DNA from: Shewanella decolorationis S12
Lineage (GTDB): Bacteria; Pseudomonadota; Gammaproteobacteria; Enterobacterales; Shewanellaceae
Assembly (NCBI RefSeq): GCF_000485795.1
Contig: NZ_AXZL01000059.1
Span: 1-64,000, forward strand
Direction of reading: 5' to 3'
DNA length: 64,000 bases
The notes below the pieces were generated by a model, which made no database searches, was not told where the DNA came from, and saw only the letters and a program-made list of their open reading frames with translations. Positions 30,301 to 38,426 of the stretch are shown one piece after another (the stretch's first letter is position 1; each line of letters opens with the position of its first letter). Made by a program: the position numbers and the translations under genes.

Positions 30301-30570
30301 GTACCTATTATTCTTGAGCGCAGCTTACAGGCGCAGATTGTGATCCCTATGGCGACCTCCCTCGCCTTCGGTATCCTGTTTTCGACTGTGGTGACCCTAA
30401 TTCTGGTGCCTTTGCTGTATATCATTCTCGATGATGCTAAGCGCCTAGGTAGCCGCTTCTATCATTGGTGGTGGCGCCCTAAAAAAACGCAGGATATACA
30501 TTTACATACCAATGAGAGCCACAAGGTATCCTTAAGTGCCTTAAATGAACCGGACTATAAGCAAGATTAG
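27367..30570 (+). CDS. RND family efflux transporter permease
   Basis: A 1067-residue inner-membrane pump of the AcrB/HAE superfamily with two repeats of six helices and large periplasmic loops. The proton-relay segment LGIVVDDAIVIGE carries the Asp pair near residue 400. The second repeat has the matching LAGVVVNDSLILVDF. The family's FPSFN and YPGAAP segments are near the N-terminus. This branch differs from classical AcrB and is common as an orphan pump in marine Gammaproteobacteria; substrates cannot be predicted. It forms an operon with the upstream adaptor and ends in a strong terminator. Confidence 0.93.
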   Translation: MDTQKGILAWFARNSVAANLLMWALLIGGLFSTVLINKEVFPSFNLNLLSITVAYPGAAPQEIEEGINIKIEEAIQDINGIKKVTSVASEGVGSITVEVEDDYDVQTVLDEAKLRLDAISTFPVNIEKPQIFKIEPENNVIWVSVYGDMSLHDMKELAKSVRDDLTQLPAVTRAKVTGVRDYEIGIEVSEDKLREYGLTFSQVAMAVQNSSIDLPGGSIRAEDGDILLRTKGQAYTGDDFANIVVTTRPDGSRVMLPQVATIKDDFEERLEYTRFNGKPAAIIEVTSVNDQNALDIADQVKQYVEKRRATLPANAKLDTWGDLTHYLKGRLNMMMSNMFYGALLVFVILALFLDLRLAFWVMMGLPVCFLGTMLIMPLEPFSMTINMLTLFAFILVLGIVVDDAIVIGESAYSEVERHGHSIDNVIRGAQKVAMPATFGVLTTIAAFIPMLMVSGPMGIIWKSIGMVVIMCLAFSLVESKFILPAHLAHMKFRKPGEPTGFFGRFKDRFNNRVQHFIHHSYRNFLERCIQHRYNVVAAFIGVLILSIALVASGKVRWVFFPDIPSDFIQVQLEMDEGSSEQNTLKVVQDIEEALYKMNAKMEKDNGSEVVKHSFINMSSRTSAFIFAELTKGEDRDVDGETIAAAWREQLPELLSVKKLDFNASGNGGGGGDISFRLTSSDLEELSTAARELKQKLATYEGVYDIADNFSSGSHEIRLKIRPEAEALGLTLSDLARQVRYGFYGYEAQRILRNKEEIKVMVRYPLEQRRTVGYLENMLIRTPQGKSVPFSTVAEVEKGESYASITRVDGKRAITITANANKNKVEPSKVVNEIQKDFLPQLQAKYPKIQTALDGGSLDEQNAMVGLMQGFFFALFTIYALMAVPLKSYSQPLIIMSVIPFGIIGALFGHLILGLAMSVLSLCGIVALAGVVVNDSLILVDFVNRAREQGQSVRQAAVDSGCYRFRAIILTSLTTFVGLVPIILERSLQAQIVIPMATSLAFGILFSTVVTLILVPLLYIILDDAKRLGSRFYHWWWRPKKTQDIHLHTNESHKVSLSALNEPDYKQD

Positions 30571-30600
30571 TAGCATTCGGTCATTGCATTTTTCCCTTTT

Positions 30601-30627
30601 AAAAAGAGAGCCTAGGCTCTCTTTTTT
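30601..30627 (+). terminator. terminator after the RND operon
   Basis: The arms AAAAGAGAGCC and GGCTCTCTTTT enclose two bases and continue in T. The symmetric A and T tails would let it act in both directions. Confidence 0.85.
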
Positions 30628-30743
30628 GCCTCTGACATCTATGAATAGGAAAACACGTAGTGCGATCTAAGTGGCAGTTATCCTGCTGGTCATTGGTTAC
30701 ACTCAACCTAAGTGACCGCCAAGATGCCAATAAAGTCGATAGT

Positions 30744-31463
30744 ATGAAAATAGATCGAATGCCAACCTCGCAGCCAGCCCAAATTAAGCCCACACAACTC
30801 AAAGCCACTGAAACCCTAGCCAATGGCAACATTACTGCGGAAGTGTGCACCAATGAAACCTGTGCTACTGAAACCTTAGTCTATGATATTCGTAGGAGTC
30901 GTTATCTGAATATCACGGGGCGTTGTACGCTGCGCTGTGCTTTTTGCCCTAAACATAATGGCAGTAAACAAATTCATGAGTATCAACTGGCATTAAGCCA
31001 CCAACCCAAGCCTGAAGAAATCATCCCGCTACTAGGAAATGTGGAAGACTTTGAAGAATATGTGTTTTGCGGCTATGGCGAGCCAACACTGAATCTACCA
31101 ACTCTACTGGCTGTGGCCAAGGAAATAAAACGCCGCGGCGGCCGAGTGAGGGTGAATACCGATGGTTTAGGTAATCTGGTTCACAGACGTAATATTCTGC
31201 CCGAACTTGCTGAGTGTGTAGATGCGTTATCGATTTCACTCAATGCCGATAATGAAGCGGCCTACAACCAACATTGTCGCCCAAAACTTGCGGGTTCCTA
31301 CGCCGCAGTCAATGCCTTTATCGCCCTCGCACCTCATTACATTGAACGCGTGCAAGTCTCAGCCATTGAGGGATTAGAAGGCGTCGACATCGATCTGTGC
31401 CGCGAGCAAATACTCGCTTCGGATTGCGAGTTTAAGCATAGAGTACTCGGTGCGCTTGGTTAA
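30744..31463 (+). CDS. radical SAM protein (TatD-associated type)
   Basis: A 239-residue radical SAM enzyme. The [4Fe-4S] cluster motif is CTLRCAFC, with cysteines at about 61, 65 and 68. Next come the SAM-binding GYGEPTLN and RVNTDGLGN segments that I associate with the TatD-nuclease-associated subfamily. The reaction is unknown. No tatD gene is in this window. The start is uncertain: the reading frame is open to a GTG at 30660, but the conserved part begins only near VYDIRRSRY, so I took the ATG at 30744. Neither start has a clear ribosome site. Confidence 0.8.
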   Translation: MKIDRMPTSQPAQIKPTQLKATETLANGNITAEVCTNETCATETLVYDIRRSRYLNITGRCTLRCAFCPKHNGSKQIHEYQLALSHQPKPEEIIPLLGNVEDFEEYVFCGYGEPTLNLPTLLAVAKEIKRRGGRVRVNTDGLGNLVHRRNILPELAECVDALSISLNADNEAAYNQHCRPKLAGSYAAVNAFIALAPHYIERVQVSAIEGLEGVDIDLCREQILASDCEFKHRVLGALG

Positions 31464-31594
31464 CTTATTGGCTTAGCCTAGGTCGAGAAAATTCTGGCTT
31501 TGGATACACTCGCAGCGAGCAACTTGCCACTGTCGTAACATTTCATTCGTGTTAACATAGCCAAATTAACAGTTCATCAACTCAAAATCGGCCC

Positions 31595-33832
31595 ATGCTG
31601 AAGAAAAAACCAAGCCTACACCCACTCGCGACATTACTTTCATTATCCCAAGGACTGCATTGGTCGCACCAACGCATGCTGGCTGTCGCGAGTCAGTTAT
31701 CAATGTTAGTGATAGGCATGATTATTTTAACTAATTTAATCATCACCTTAGGTGAACATAGGTTACAAGAAGAATGGGCAACCCAAAGGTATAGCGAATT
31801 GCAGACCATAGGTACGCTCATTACCGATAAGGTCACCTTTCAGCAGTTTCGCACTCAGCTATTTGCCAAAGACGAATTACTCAAACAGTACCTCAAAAAT
31901 CCAACTGCCTCATCTCAGCAAAAATTACAGGAAAGTTGGCAAGAGTTGGTGCAACATATTCCCGAACTCCTCGGTATTGCCCTGTTCGATCCCCAAGGTA
32001 ATTATAAGTTTGCGACACCTTCAAATTTTAGTCAGGATGCGCTTCCTGCCGCACTGTTAGGTTCTAGCCGAAATTTAGGTGGCAAAGAAGTCTTTACTTC
32101 GTCCTTAGAGTTTGTCCCCCTCAATGGCATGCTCGAACCCTATATGTATCAAATGGCATTGCTTGAGAAACCCGATCAAAGCTCGCTAGGTTATTTGATT
32201 ACCTACAACTCGATTGTGCAGATGCTAGAAGCAATAAAACCTGCATTTTCAAGCAATAAATCGCCGATGCTAGTGCTGGATACCCAAGGCTTGCTCTATG
32301 CAGGTGTGAGTGAACTGGCGCCATTATCCCATATTCCAGACACCTTAGGTGCCAGTTTACGTCAGAGCTATCCGGCACTGTGGCGGGAAATGTCGATGAG
32401 CAACTTTGGCCAATTCCACGGTGAAGATGCCACCTTCGTGTACCTCAAAGTCGAGCTCACCAATCAGCCAGAATTGCGCCGCGAGTACTTTTTACTCTCC
32501 TATATCCGTAACGATGATATCGCCTCGAAATTTTCCCAGTGGCAGAATATTGTGATTATTGCGTCGTTAATCCTAACACTTCTGGCCGCCTGGGTTATCC
32601 TGCTGAGCCACATGTATCGCCTGCAACATCGTTCGCGCCAATACAGTATCGATGTGGCAAATACATTATTTAATAACAATTTAGGCTTTATCTTAGCCAA
32701 CGAACAGGCTCGTATTATCAGTGCCAACACTAAGGCCGCAGAAGCCACACAAGTCCCACTCGATGAACTGACTGACCGTAGCCTACAGCGAACACTTAAT
32801 CTTGACGACCTCACCTCGGCGCAAATGCTTGAACAAGTCTATCGTGAGGGCGAATGGAGCAAGGATTTGTCACTTGATAATGAGATGGGTTCGACCCTAA
32901 GAGTAAAAGTGCAACAAGCACCGCGATTGGGCCGTGGTTTGCCTCATTTGCTTGTATCCCTTGAAGATATCAGCACCATGCTCGATTATCAGAATCAGGC
33001 CTTCTTAAGTGACCTACTCTGCGACACCACTGTGGCAACAGCATTAACTGACGCTAATGGTAAGTTGATAAAAATCAATCCGGTGTTCGATCAGCTGATG
33101 CAACTTAATGGTGATTTAAACCATGATTTAGCCTCACTGCTCGCTAACGATCTGGGGAACCAATGGCAGCGGATCACCGCCCAAATCAGCATGCAAGGCC
33201 AGTGGCAGGGGCAAATACTTTGTTCACCGAATCCTCGCCATTCCAATTGTTTGCAGGCCACGCTAAAGGGCCATGTTGCTGCCGATGGTGAAATTGATTA
33301 CATCATTTGCACTTTAGAGCAAGCCGCTGACAGCCAAAGGGGAGCAGAACCCCGCAACTTTGTGCCACACCGCAGTACTATTTTGCAGCACCTATCCGAT
33401 TTAGAACGCTATTTTGCTTCGCTATCGCCCCAAAGCCGCAACCACTCAAGCTTATTAGTGATGGATATCAACCCAGAAGGCTTGCTCAGCCATATGAGTG
33501 ATATTGACCAACTCGAAACGCGTCAGCAGGAAGTGGAAGTACAGCTGTTGTTAGAAATTCCAGCCCATTATCAAATCCTTCACTGGCAACTCGGTAAACT
33601 GCTGCTGTTACTGCCTGATACCGATGCCACAACGGCGCATCACTTCGCACTCAATACCATTGAAAAGCTGAATAGTAATGGCCTAGGTGAAGGGATCAGC
33701 ATGGGGATTGCAAGCTATCAGGAAGGACAAAGCTTAGAGCAATACCTCAGCAATGCTGAGGTGGCACTCAAACGGGCAAAACAGAATAATGATCAAAATA
33801 TCGGTCAGGCCTTTACACGTCATCAGCCTTAG
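31595..33832 (+). CDS. membrane PAS sensor with degenerate GGDEF domain
   Basis: A 745-residue two-helix sensor. A first membrane segment at about 34-52 and a second at about 318-340 enclose a periplasmic sensing domain of roughly 265 residues. Two PAS-like regions follow (about 355-465 and 475-580). The last 150 residues have the GGDEF fold end (SMGIASYQEGQ, then YLSNAEVALKRAKQN). Where the GGDEF signature should be, the sequence reads LGKLLLLLPD (near 664), so diguanylate cyclase activity is not expected. It may be a c-di-GMP or protein-binding receptor. Its 3' end overlaps the convergent gene by 20 bases. Confidence 0.75.
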   Translation: MLKKKPSLHPLATLLSLSQGLHWSHQRMLAVASQLSMLVIGMIILTNLIITLGEHRLQEEWATQRYSELQTIGTLITDKVTFQQFRTQLFAKDELLKQYLKNPTASSQQKLQESWQELVQHIPELLGIALFDPQGNYKFATPSNFSQDALPAALLGSSRNLGGKEVFTSSLEFVPLNGMLEPYMYQMALLEKPDQSSLGYLITYNSIVQMLEAIKPAFSSNKSPMLVLDTQGLLYAGVSELAPLSHIPDTLGASLRQSYPALWREMSMSNFGQFHGEDATFVYLKVELTNQPELRREYFLLSYIRNDDIASKFSQWQNIVIIASLILTLLAAWVILLSHMYRLQHRSRQYSIDVANTLFNNNLGFILANEQARIISANTKAAEATQVPLDELTDRSLQRTLNLDDLTSAQMLEQVYREGEWSKDLSLDNEMGSTLRVKVQQAPRLGRGLPHLLVSLEDISTMLDYQNQAFLSDLLCDTTVATALTDANGKLIKINPVFDQLMQLNGDLNHDLASLLANDLGNQWQRITAQISMQGQWQGQILCSPNPRHSNCLQATLKGHVAADGEIDYIICTLEQAADSQRGAEPRNFVPHRSTILQHLSDLERYFASLSPQSRNHSSLLVMDINPEGLLSHMSDIDQLETRQQEVEVQLLLEIPAHYQILHWQLGKLLLLLPDTDATTAHHFALNTIEKLNSNGLGEGISMGIASYQEGQSLEQYLSNAEVALKRAKQNNDQNIGQAFTRHQP

Positions 33833-35213
33833 CGGGCGGATTAAAGGAATCAGGCAACTTACTTTGGGTGATCTCGATAATGGCCGAACGGTTCATGGTG
33901 ATTTTGTAGCGCGCATACTCCGGCTCTTCGCGGCCATCACGCAGCACTAAAATCAGATTGACTTGATAACGGCGCTCGACCGACTCGTGACTGATCTTGC
34001 CTTCAAGTTCTTTATAAATCTTGGCCTTGCCCCGCTCTAAATAGCGGGCAAAAGGTACAAAACTAAAGTTGACTTGCTCTTGTATCGTCGAGTATCCCGC
34101 TTGAAACTCACCGTGGTTTACCCGAGTAGCAATCTTGTAATGCAGGATTTCGGCATCGACCTTATTCTGGCTATGCCGTTGTTTTAAGATTTCGTTGACC
34201 TTATCAGGCAAATCCTGAGGTCGCATAAATTCGAGCCACACCAATTGCTTAGCAATGACAGACTGATTGGTCGTATCCCTCAAAATGCGGCTCCAGCGCG
34301 GCCGCCCCCGTTGAATATAGCGCCACAGGGCATTACGTACATCGTCCTTAAAAATTTCACGAAAGCCATAAATCACCGCCAGCGTCAGCACCAACGCAAT
34401 GGTAAAGCCACTAAAGACCCCCTGAGCTTCGATGATCAGCGCCGACACCACCAACATCACCAGGGCGGTCGCCAGCCCAGTCGTGAACTTTTTAAGGCCG
34501 ATGCCCAAGGGTTTTAACTCTTCTTTGAGCACCACACCTTGCTGAATTAAACGCCGTAATAACAGCATTTTATTCGAAATCCGATTGGGATCTTGCTTAG
34601 TTTGTGCCGAGTTATAGTTGTTGGCGTCGCGGTAGGCGCATTCGTTGCGGCACAGGGTCAACACCCGTTCTTGGATGTCAGCAAAATCACTGGTGCGAGT
34701 GGCGTGGGCGAGCACTTTTAACAGTTGCTGCTCGCAAAACCAGGAGAGATAGTTATCGGCGTTTTCAAAGTAGGATTTCCATTTAGGATCGCCCGGCTCA
34801 TTACGGCGAAACTTTTTCAGCAGTTGCGTCACCTGCTCGCACAGCTCATCAAGCGCAAGATAAAAGTGCTCTACATCGGCGATGCGATTGAGCTCTTTGA
34901 CATCGTTTTCAACCGCGACAGCAAACTGATAAGCAAACAGGTTTAAGTACAGCCGAAATTCTTCCACAGTGCGACGATTCATACTGGCGAATCGCCCCTG
35001 CACCAGGGGCAAATGTAGCCCTTCGGAGTAGTAGGAGCGGCGTCCCACAATCGCGCTGTGGTAATACTCTTCTTCGTTTAAGGTATGCGCGCCTATGCCC
35101 ATTTCCTTTGGTAAAAAGAAATAGAGATCGAGCTGACGATTATCGCCCTTTTCCATCTGATGGCTGAACTTAATCGACAGGGATTCTTCTTGTTTGACAC
35201 GTATCTTAAACAC
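33813..35213 (-). CDS. conserved membrane protein, unknown function
   Basis: A 466-residue protein with a large N-terminal cytoplasmic region and two close membrane helices (ATALVMLVVSALII and GFTIALVLTLAVIYGF, about 240-285). A basic cytoplasmic half of about 180 residues follows. It is rich in charged residues and predicted helix and has no enzyme motif I recognise. The start is a GTG with AAGG five bases upstream. It converges on the PAS sensor gene with a 20-base overlap, so the two transcripts are complementary at their 3' ends. Confidence 0.7.
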   Translation of the reverse strand: MFKIRVKQEESLSIKFSHQMEKGDNRQLDLYFFLPKEMGIGAHTLNEEEYYHSAIVGRRSYYSEGLHLPLVQGRFASMNRRTVEEFRLYLNLFAYQFAVAVENDVKELNRIADVEHFYLALDELCEQVTQLLKKFRRNEPGDPKWKSYFENADNYLSWFCEQQLLKVLAHATRTSDFADIQERVLTLCRNECAYRDANNYNSAQTKQDPNRISNKMLLLRRLIQQGVVLKEELKPLGIGLKKFTTGLATALVMLVVSALIIEAQGVFSGFTIALVLTLAVIYGFREIFKDDVRNALWRYIQRGRPRWSRILRDTTNQSVIAKQLVWLEFMRPQDLPDKVNEILKQRHSQNKVDAEILHYKIATRVNHGEFQAGYSTIQEQVNFSFVPFARYLERGKAKIYKELEGKISHESVERRYQVNLILVLRDGREEPEYARYKITMNRSAIIEITQSKLPDSFNPPAKADDV

Positions 35214-35297
35214 AACAACCTTATGATTGAGATGGAAGAGTCGGCATTAACACCACGGAAAAGATAATCTAAACCGAAAGCGCAGCAAATTCACTGA

Positions 35298-35828
35298 TTA
35301 AATTCGACTATTGACGATTCGGCAGCCACAAACAGTATTACTCGGTTGGAATAAGACAACCGCATAATCTTGATTCGTGTCGCTATCGAGCACCTCAATA
35401 CTGAGATTGTGCCTACCCGATTCACTAAAATGTAAGCTGCTAATGTAGGAAAGGTATTTCATATGCTCGGGCCAAGACTTTTTGTCGATATCTTCGGATT
35501 CCGTCTTGGTTTTGACCGACACATTGTAGGTCATGCGATTGAGCTCCATGCTTTTGACCTCACCCTGCATCAGGATCGCGCCCGCACTTGAGCCATCAAG
35601 ATTAAAGTAGCGGTAATTGATTTGCGCATTACCCGCCGAGATCAATACGTCAACTAAAAGGTAGTATTTCCCATCATCCACACGTTGAACGTGACGGTCA
35701 AAAAGCTCGGAACTGCAATTTAAGATCACCGCCTTGTTAGAGACGGATTGCAGGTAAATCACACCGCAGGCCACAATCAGTGCCGTGAGAATGGTGAGAT
35801 TTATCGTCCACTTAAGCCATTTAGCCAC
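35298..35828 (-). CDS. periplasmic partner of ToxR-like regulator, pair A
   Basis: A 176-residue protein with one N-terminal membrane helix (about 9-27) and a periplasmic domain. It carries a cysteine soon after the helix (C38 in ILNCSS) and two at the C-terminus (CGC at 167-169). It is a paralog of the protein at 38426-38965: both share LNC, the INYRY/LNYRY strand and a G-V-K...MTY segment. I start it at the GTG at 35828, which overlaps the regulator's stop codon by eight bases, implying translational coupling. The architecture resembles ToxS or FidL-type partners of ToxR-like regulators. That is inference; sequence similarity alone is too weak for a name. Confidence 0.7.
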   Translation of the reverse strand: MAKWLKWTINLTILTALIVACGVIYLQSVSNKAVILNCSSELFDRHVQRVDDGKYYLLVDVLISAGNAQINYRYFNLDGSSAGAILMQGEVKSMELNRMTYNVSVKTKTESEDIDKKSWPEHMKYLSYISSLHFSESGRHNLSIEVLDSDTNQDYAVVLFQPSNTVCGCRIVNSRI

Positions 35829-36564
35829 AGATCCCAATCTCCTGTAGCCAGTTTTCATCAATAAATGTTTTTGGCCGCCTAAAATCGCTAATCTTCAAAT
35901 TGCGAATAACAGACTGTCCGAGTTTGTGCCCACGCAGAGTAATATTAAGCACCTGTTTATCATGGGAAAGTGAAGAGTAAACCTCTGACCAATCACTCTG
36001 TCCACAACGACTTAATCCTTGGCCCAAACGGTCGCCTAATTCAAACAACAAAGTATTATTAGTTTTAGAATTAGCATACAGGTGCAATCGAATATGCTGA
36101 CCCGAGGCTAATGGCAACTCAGTGGATAGAAGAGGTTCAGTTGGTACGCTATGGTCGATGCGGCTTAAATAAAAGCCTGAAATAGCAAGCATAAAACCAA
36201 AGACTAATAGCGCACTCCACCAAGGTAATGACTGCAATCTATGGTAATGAAAACTTTTTAGCCGCTGTCCCTGAGTGCTATGCAGTAGGTAGCCTTGCCC
36301 CTTGACGGTTTCAATCAACCCTTCATATTGTGGCCCAAGGAAAGAGCGGATCATAAATACCGCCCGCGCTAATGAAGTATCGGTGAGCGGCGGGTGCTCT
36401 CCATCGCCAGTCTTAAGCTCATGCTTGGAGACCAGTTTACCTTGATGTTCAACCAATAGGCTCAACACTTGCAACTCGGCACGGGGAAGGTGCCAAGATT
36501 CATTTCGAGCCTGTTCGACGAGTAAGCCACGCTCCCGGTCAAACCAACAGCTCCCCACTTGCAT
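35821..36564 (-). CDS. ToxR/CadC-like membrane-anchored transcription regulator, pair A
   Basis: A 247-residue one-component regulator. Residues 1-98 form an OmpR-type winged helix (LQVLSLLVEHQGKLVS, then IETVKGQGYLL in the wing). One membrane helix follows at about 118-136, then a 110-residue periplasmic domain with only two cysteines, C187 and C246. Both are conserved in the paralog at 38967-39713 (C188, C247). Such a pair could form a redox-sensitive disulfide, as in Vibrio ToxR. The start is set by GGAG six bases before the ATG at 36564. It is divergent from the split-Soret cytochrome operon, the likely target. Confidence 0.85.
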   Translation of the reverse strand: MQVGSCWFDRERGLLVEQARNESWHLPRAELQVLSLLVEHQGKLVSKHELKTGDGEHPPLTDTSLARAVFMIRSFLGPQYEGLIETVKGQGYLLHSTQGQRLKSFHYHRLQSLPWWSALLVFGFMLAISGFYLSRIDHSVPTEPLLSTELPLASGQHIRLHLYANSKTNNTLLFELGDRLGQGLSRCGQSDWSEVYSSLSHDKQVLNITLRGHKLGQSVIRNLKISDFRRPKTFIDENWLQEIGICG

Positions 36565-37002
36565 AAAAAACTCCAACCCATAAATCATCGAATTAAGTCT
36601 ATGCAAGGCATCTAATGATTACTGTGATCCCGTTAACCCAAGATACTAAATAATTAATTTTCGTGAGCTTCCCCCGCAAGTAGATGAGCATAAAACAAAA
36701 ATCTGCGTTAGCTCACAGCAATAAATGACCTTTGTGACGGCTTTGTTTGCTAGCAAATCCGCATAAATTTACATAAATGTCACAAATAATGTGCTCCCCC
36801 ACAGATTGAAATCGATAAAAATAAGATAACCAAGTTACAGCAATCAACTAAAGCGATTGATATCCCTCTGCTTACCTTGCTTCATCACAGCGAAATATCC
36901 CCTGCGACAAATCACACTATTTATATTTGTGCTTCATAGAATGATGCCATCAACCAATGGTTAATGATTGATAAATAAAAGCAATTACTCAAGAGGATAT
37001 TC
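36565..37002. other. divergent region between regulator A and the cytochrome operon
   Basis: This 438-bp AT-rich stretch has no credible gene. It contains three 10-bp-phased A/T-rich direct repeats (36762-36791) suitable for an OmpR/ToxR-type winged helix. A good ribosome site (AGAGGATATTC) precedes the cytochrome start. Confidence 0.55.
36762..36791. promoter_or_regulatory. three phased 10-bp direct repeats, candidate ToxR-type operator
   Basis: The units CATAAATTTA, CATAAATGTC and ACAAATAATG follow each other with exact ten-base spacing, placing them on one face of the helix. They lie about 200 bases from each divergent start codon. OmpR-family winged helices bind such phased direct repeats. 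The link to regulator A is inferred from position only. Confidence 0.35.
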
Positions 37003-37827
37003 ATGATGAGCATTAATCGACGCCAAGCATTAACTCGTATTATCGGAATTAGCACAGCGGCTGCGGGCGCAACCTTAATGGGAACTTCAGCGTTTGCAGC
37101 CACCAATGCCGACGGCCAATATCAATTAGCACTCGGTGAAAAACTAAAATACGTGCCACTCGATCCAATGGCAACGGCCAAACTCGCCTACGAGACAGGT
37201 GGTGGTTGTATGCATCAAGTCTTTCACTCAGTTGTCACTATGCTAGCGCAATCAACGAGTGCCGATGCCGATAAGTTTAAGTCCATCCCAACCGCATTGG
37301 CAGGCTATGGTTTTGCAGGGGTTACAGGCCAAGGAACTCTGTGCGGCAACCTCAATGCTATCGGTATGCTGGTCAATATCTTAGATGATATCAATGGCCA
37401 AAATAACGCCGTAATTGCAAATGCATTCCGTTATTACGAAAACACCACTTTGCCACTTTCTTCCCCAGAATTTATTGCTGGCATAGGTTCAACCGCGGAA
37501 AAAACAGCGCTTGTAGGCAGTTCATCAAAGGCGATGAGCGTATTGTGCCACTCCTCAATCAGTAACTGGTCTCGGGCCTCAGGACTGCCATTCGCCAAGA
37601 AAGGTGAGCGCTGCTATCGCCTATCTGCTTCTATGACGTATCACTTAGTCGAACTGCTAAATCGTGCCTATCAAGGGGAGATTATTGGGGCATTACCGGG
37701 TAGTAAACCTTCACTTGAAGCGCAAGATTGCCAAGTGTGCCACGGCAGCACAGGCACCTTAGGTTCGGCCGCCAGTGTAAAAACCGATATGGAATGTACC
37801 ACTTGCCACACAGGACACTTTAATTAA
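37003..37827 (+). CDS. Tat-exported split-Soret-type diheme cytochrome c
   Basis: A 274-residue periplasmic cytochrome. The N-terminus has a twin-arginine signal (NRRQALTRI, then a hydrophobic stretch ending AFA). The middle has four spaced cysteines C69, C114, C182 and C204 in the C_GCAxxG_C_C arrangement (TLCGNLNAIG). Two CxxCH heme sites lie at the C-terminus, 243-247 (CQVCH) and 265-269 (CTTCH). This matches split-Soret cytochromes known from Desulfovibrio and Shewanella. Use of Tat export for a c-type cytochrome is unusual, because hemes are normally attached after Sec export. It forms an operon with the following lipoprotein. Confidence 0.85.
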   Translation: MMSINRRQALTRIIGISTAAAGATLMGTSAFAATNADGQYQLALGEKLKYVPLDPMATAKLAYETGGGCMHQVFHSVVTMLAQSTSADADKFKSIPTALAGYGFAGVTGQGTLCGNLNAIGMLVNILDDINGQNNAVIANAFRYYENTTLPLSSPEFIAGIGSTAEKTALVGSSSKAMSVLCHSSISNWSRASGLPFAKKGERCYRLSASMTYHLVELLNRAYQGEIIGALPGSKPSLEAQDCQVCHGSTGTLGSAASVKTDMECTTCHTGHFN

Positions 37828-37837
37828 GGAGGCAGTG

Positions 37838-38359
37838 ATGAAATCCCCATTACTGATATTAACTCTAGGTACGCTCGCACTAGTCGGCTGTGGTAGTGAT
37901 GATAAATCAGAGGAAATCACTCCTCCGCCACCACCGCCGCCAGTGGAAACCAGCGTCAGTATCAATGACGCAACTCAGATTAATCTGACCGTAGAGCAGT
38001 TTGATCCTAAGACTGGTACATTAAACTTTTCGCTGACGGATGCGAACAAAGCATCAATTACCGAGGCGACAAGCTATGATATCTATTACTTTGGCTTTCC
38101 TGACAAGAGTAAATCTTCGTCAAATGCCAAGGCATGGAAGCGTTGGCATGTTACCCAAAACTATCGCTGCCAGAGCAAAGGTGAGTGCAGTGGTAAGTTG
38201 ACTGAGGTAAAAAATGGTCAATACCAGTTTGAAATAGCAGGACTAGATTGGCAGTCAAAGGATCCGAGTGGCGCAGTGTCCCAAATTAAAGTCGCGATTC
38301 AGATCTATGGCACGAAAGCCAATAATGAACTGGCATTAGTCCCTGTCGCTCCGTTGTAA
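37838..38359 (+). CDS. lipoprotein co-transcribed with the split-Soret cytochrome
   Basis: A 173-residue lipoprotein with lipobox LVGC and an acidic stretch followed by seven prolines as a spacer. The C-terminal domain is beta-rich, with one cysteine pair in YRCQSKGECSG. The ATG at 37838 is placed five bases after AAGGAGG. The GTG three bases earlier is too close. It starts 10 bases after the cytochrome gene ends. It may tether or serve the cytochrome at the outer membrane. No known family is recognised. Confidence 0.75.
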   Translation: MKSPLLILTLGTLALVGCGSDDKSEEITPPPPPPPVETSVSINDATQINLTVEQFDPKTGTLNFSLTDANKASITEATSYDIYYFGFPDKSKSSSNAKAWKRWHVTQNYRCQSKGECSGKLTEVKNGQYQFEIAGLDWQSKDPSGAVSQIKVAIQIYGTKANNELALVPVAPL

Positions 38360-38375
38360 TCCCTTTCATCGCGTC

Positions 38376-38426
38376 CCAATAGATAGGCATCCACTTCAGG
38401 GAGGAGTTGGATGCCTATATTGTTAT
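38376..38426. terminator. long stem-loop ending the cytochrome operon
   Basis: The eleven-base arms ATAGGCATCCA (38383-38393) and TGGATGCCTAT (38408-38418) are extended by CAATA/TATTG across a small bulge. It sits between convergent genes and can stop transcription from both sides. Confidence 0.65.
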
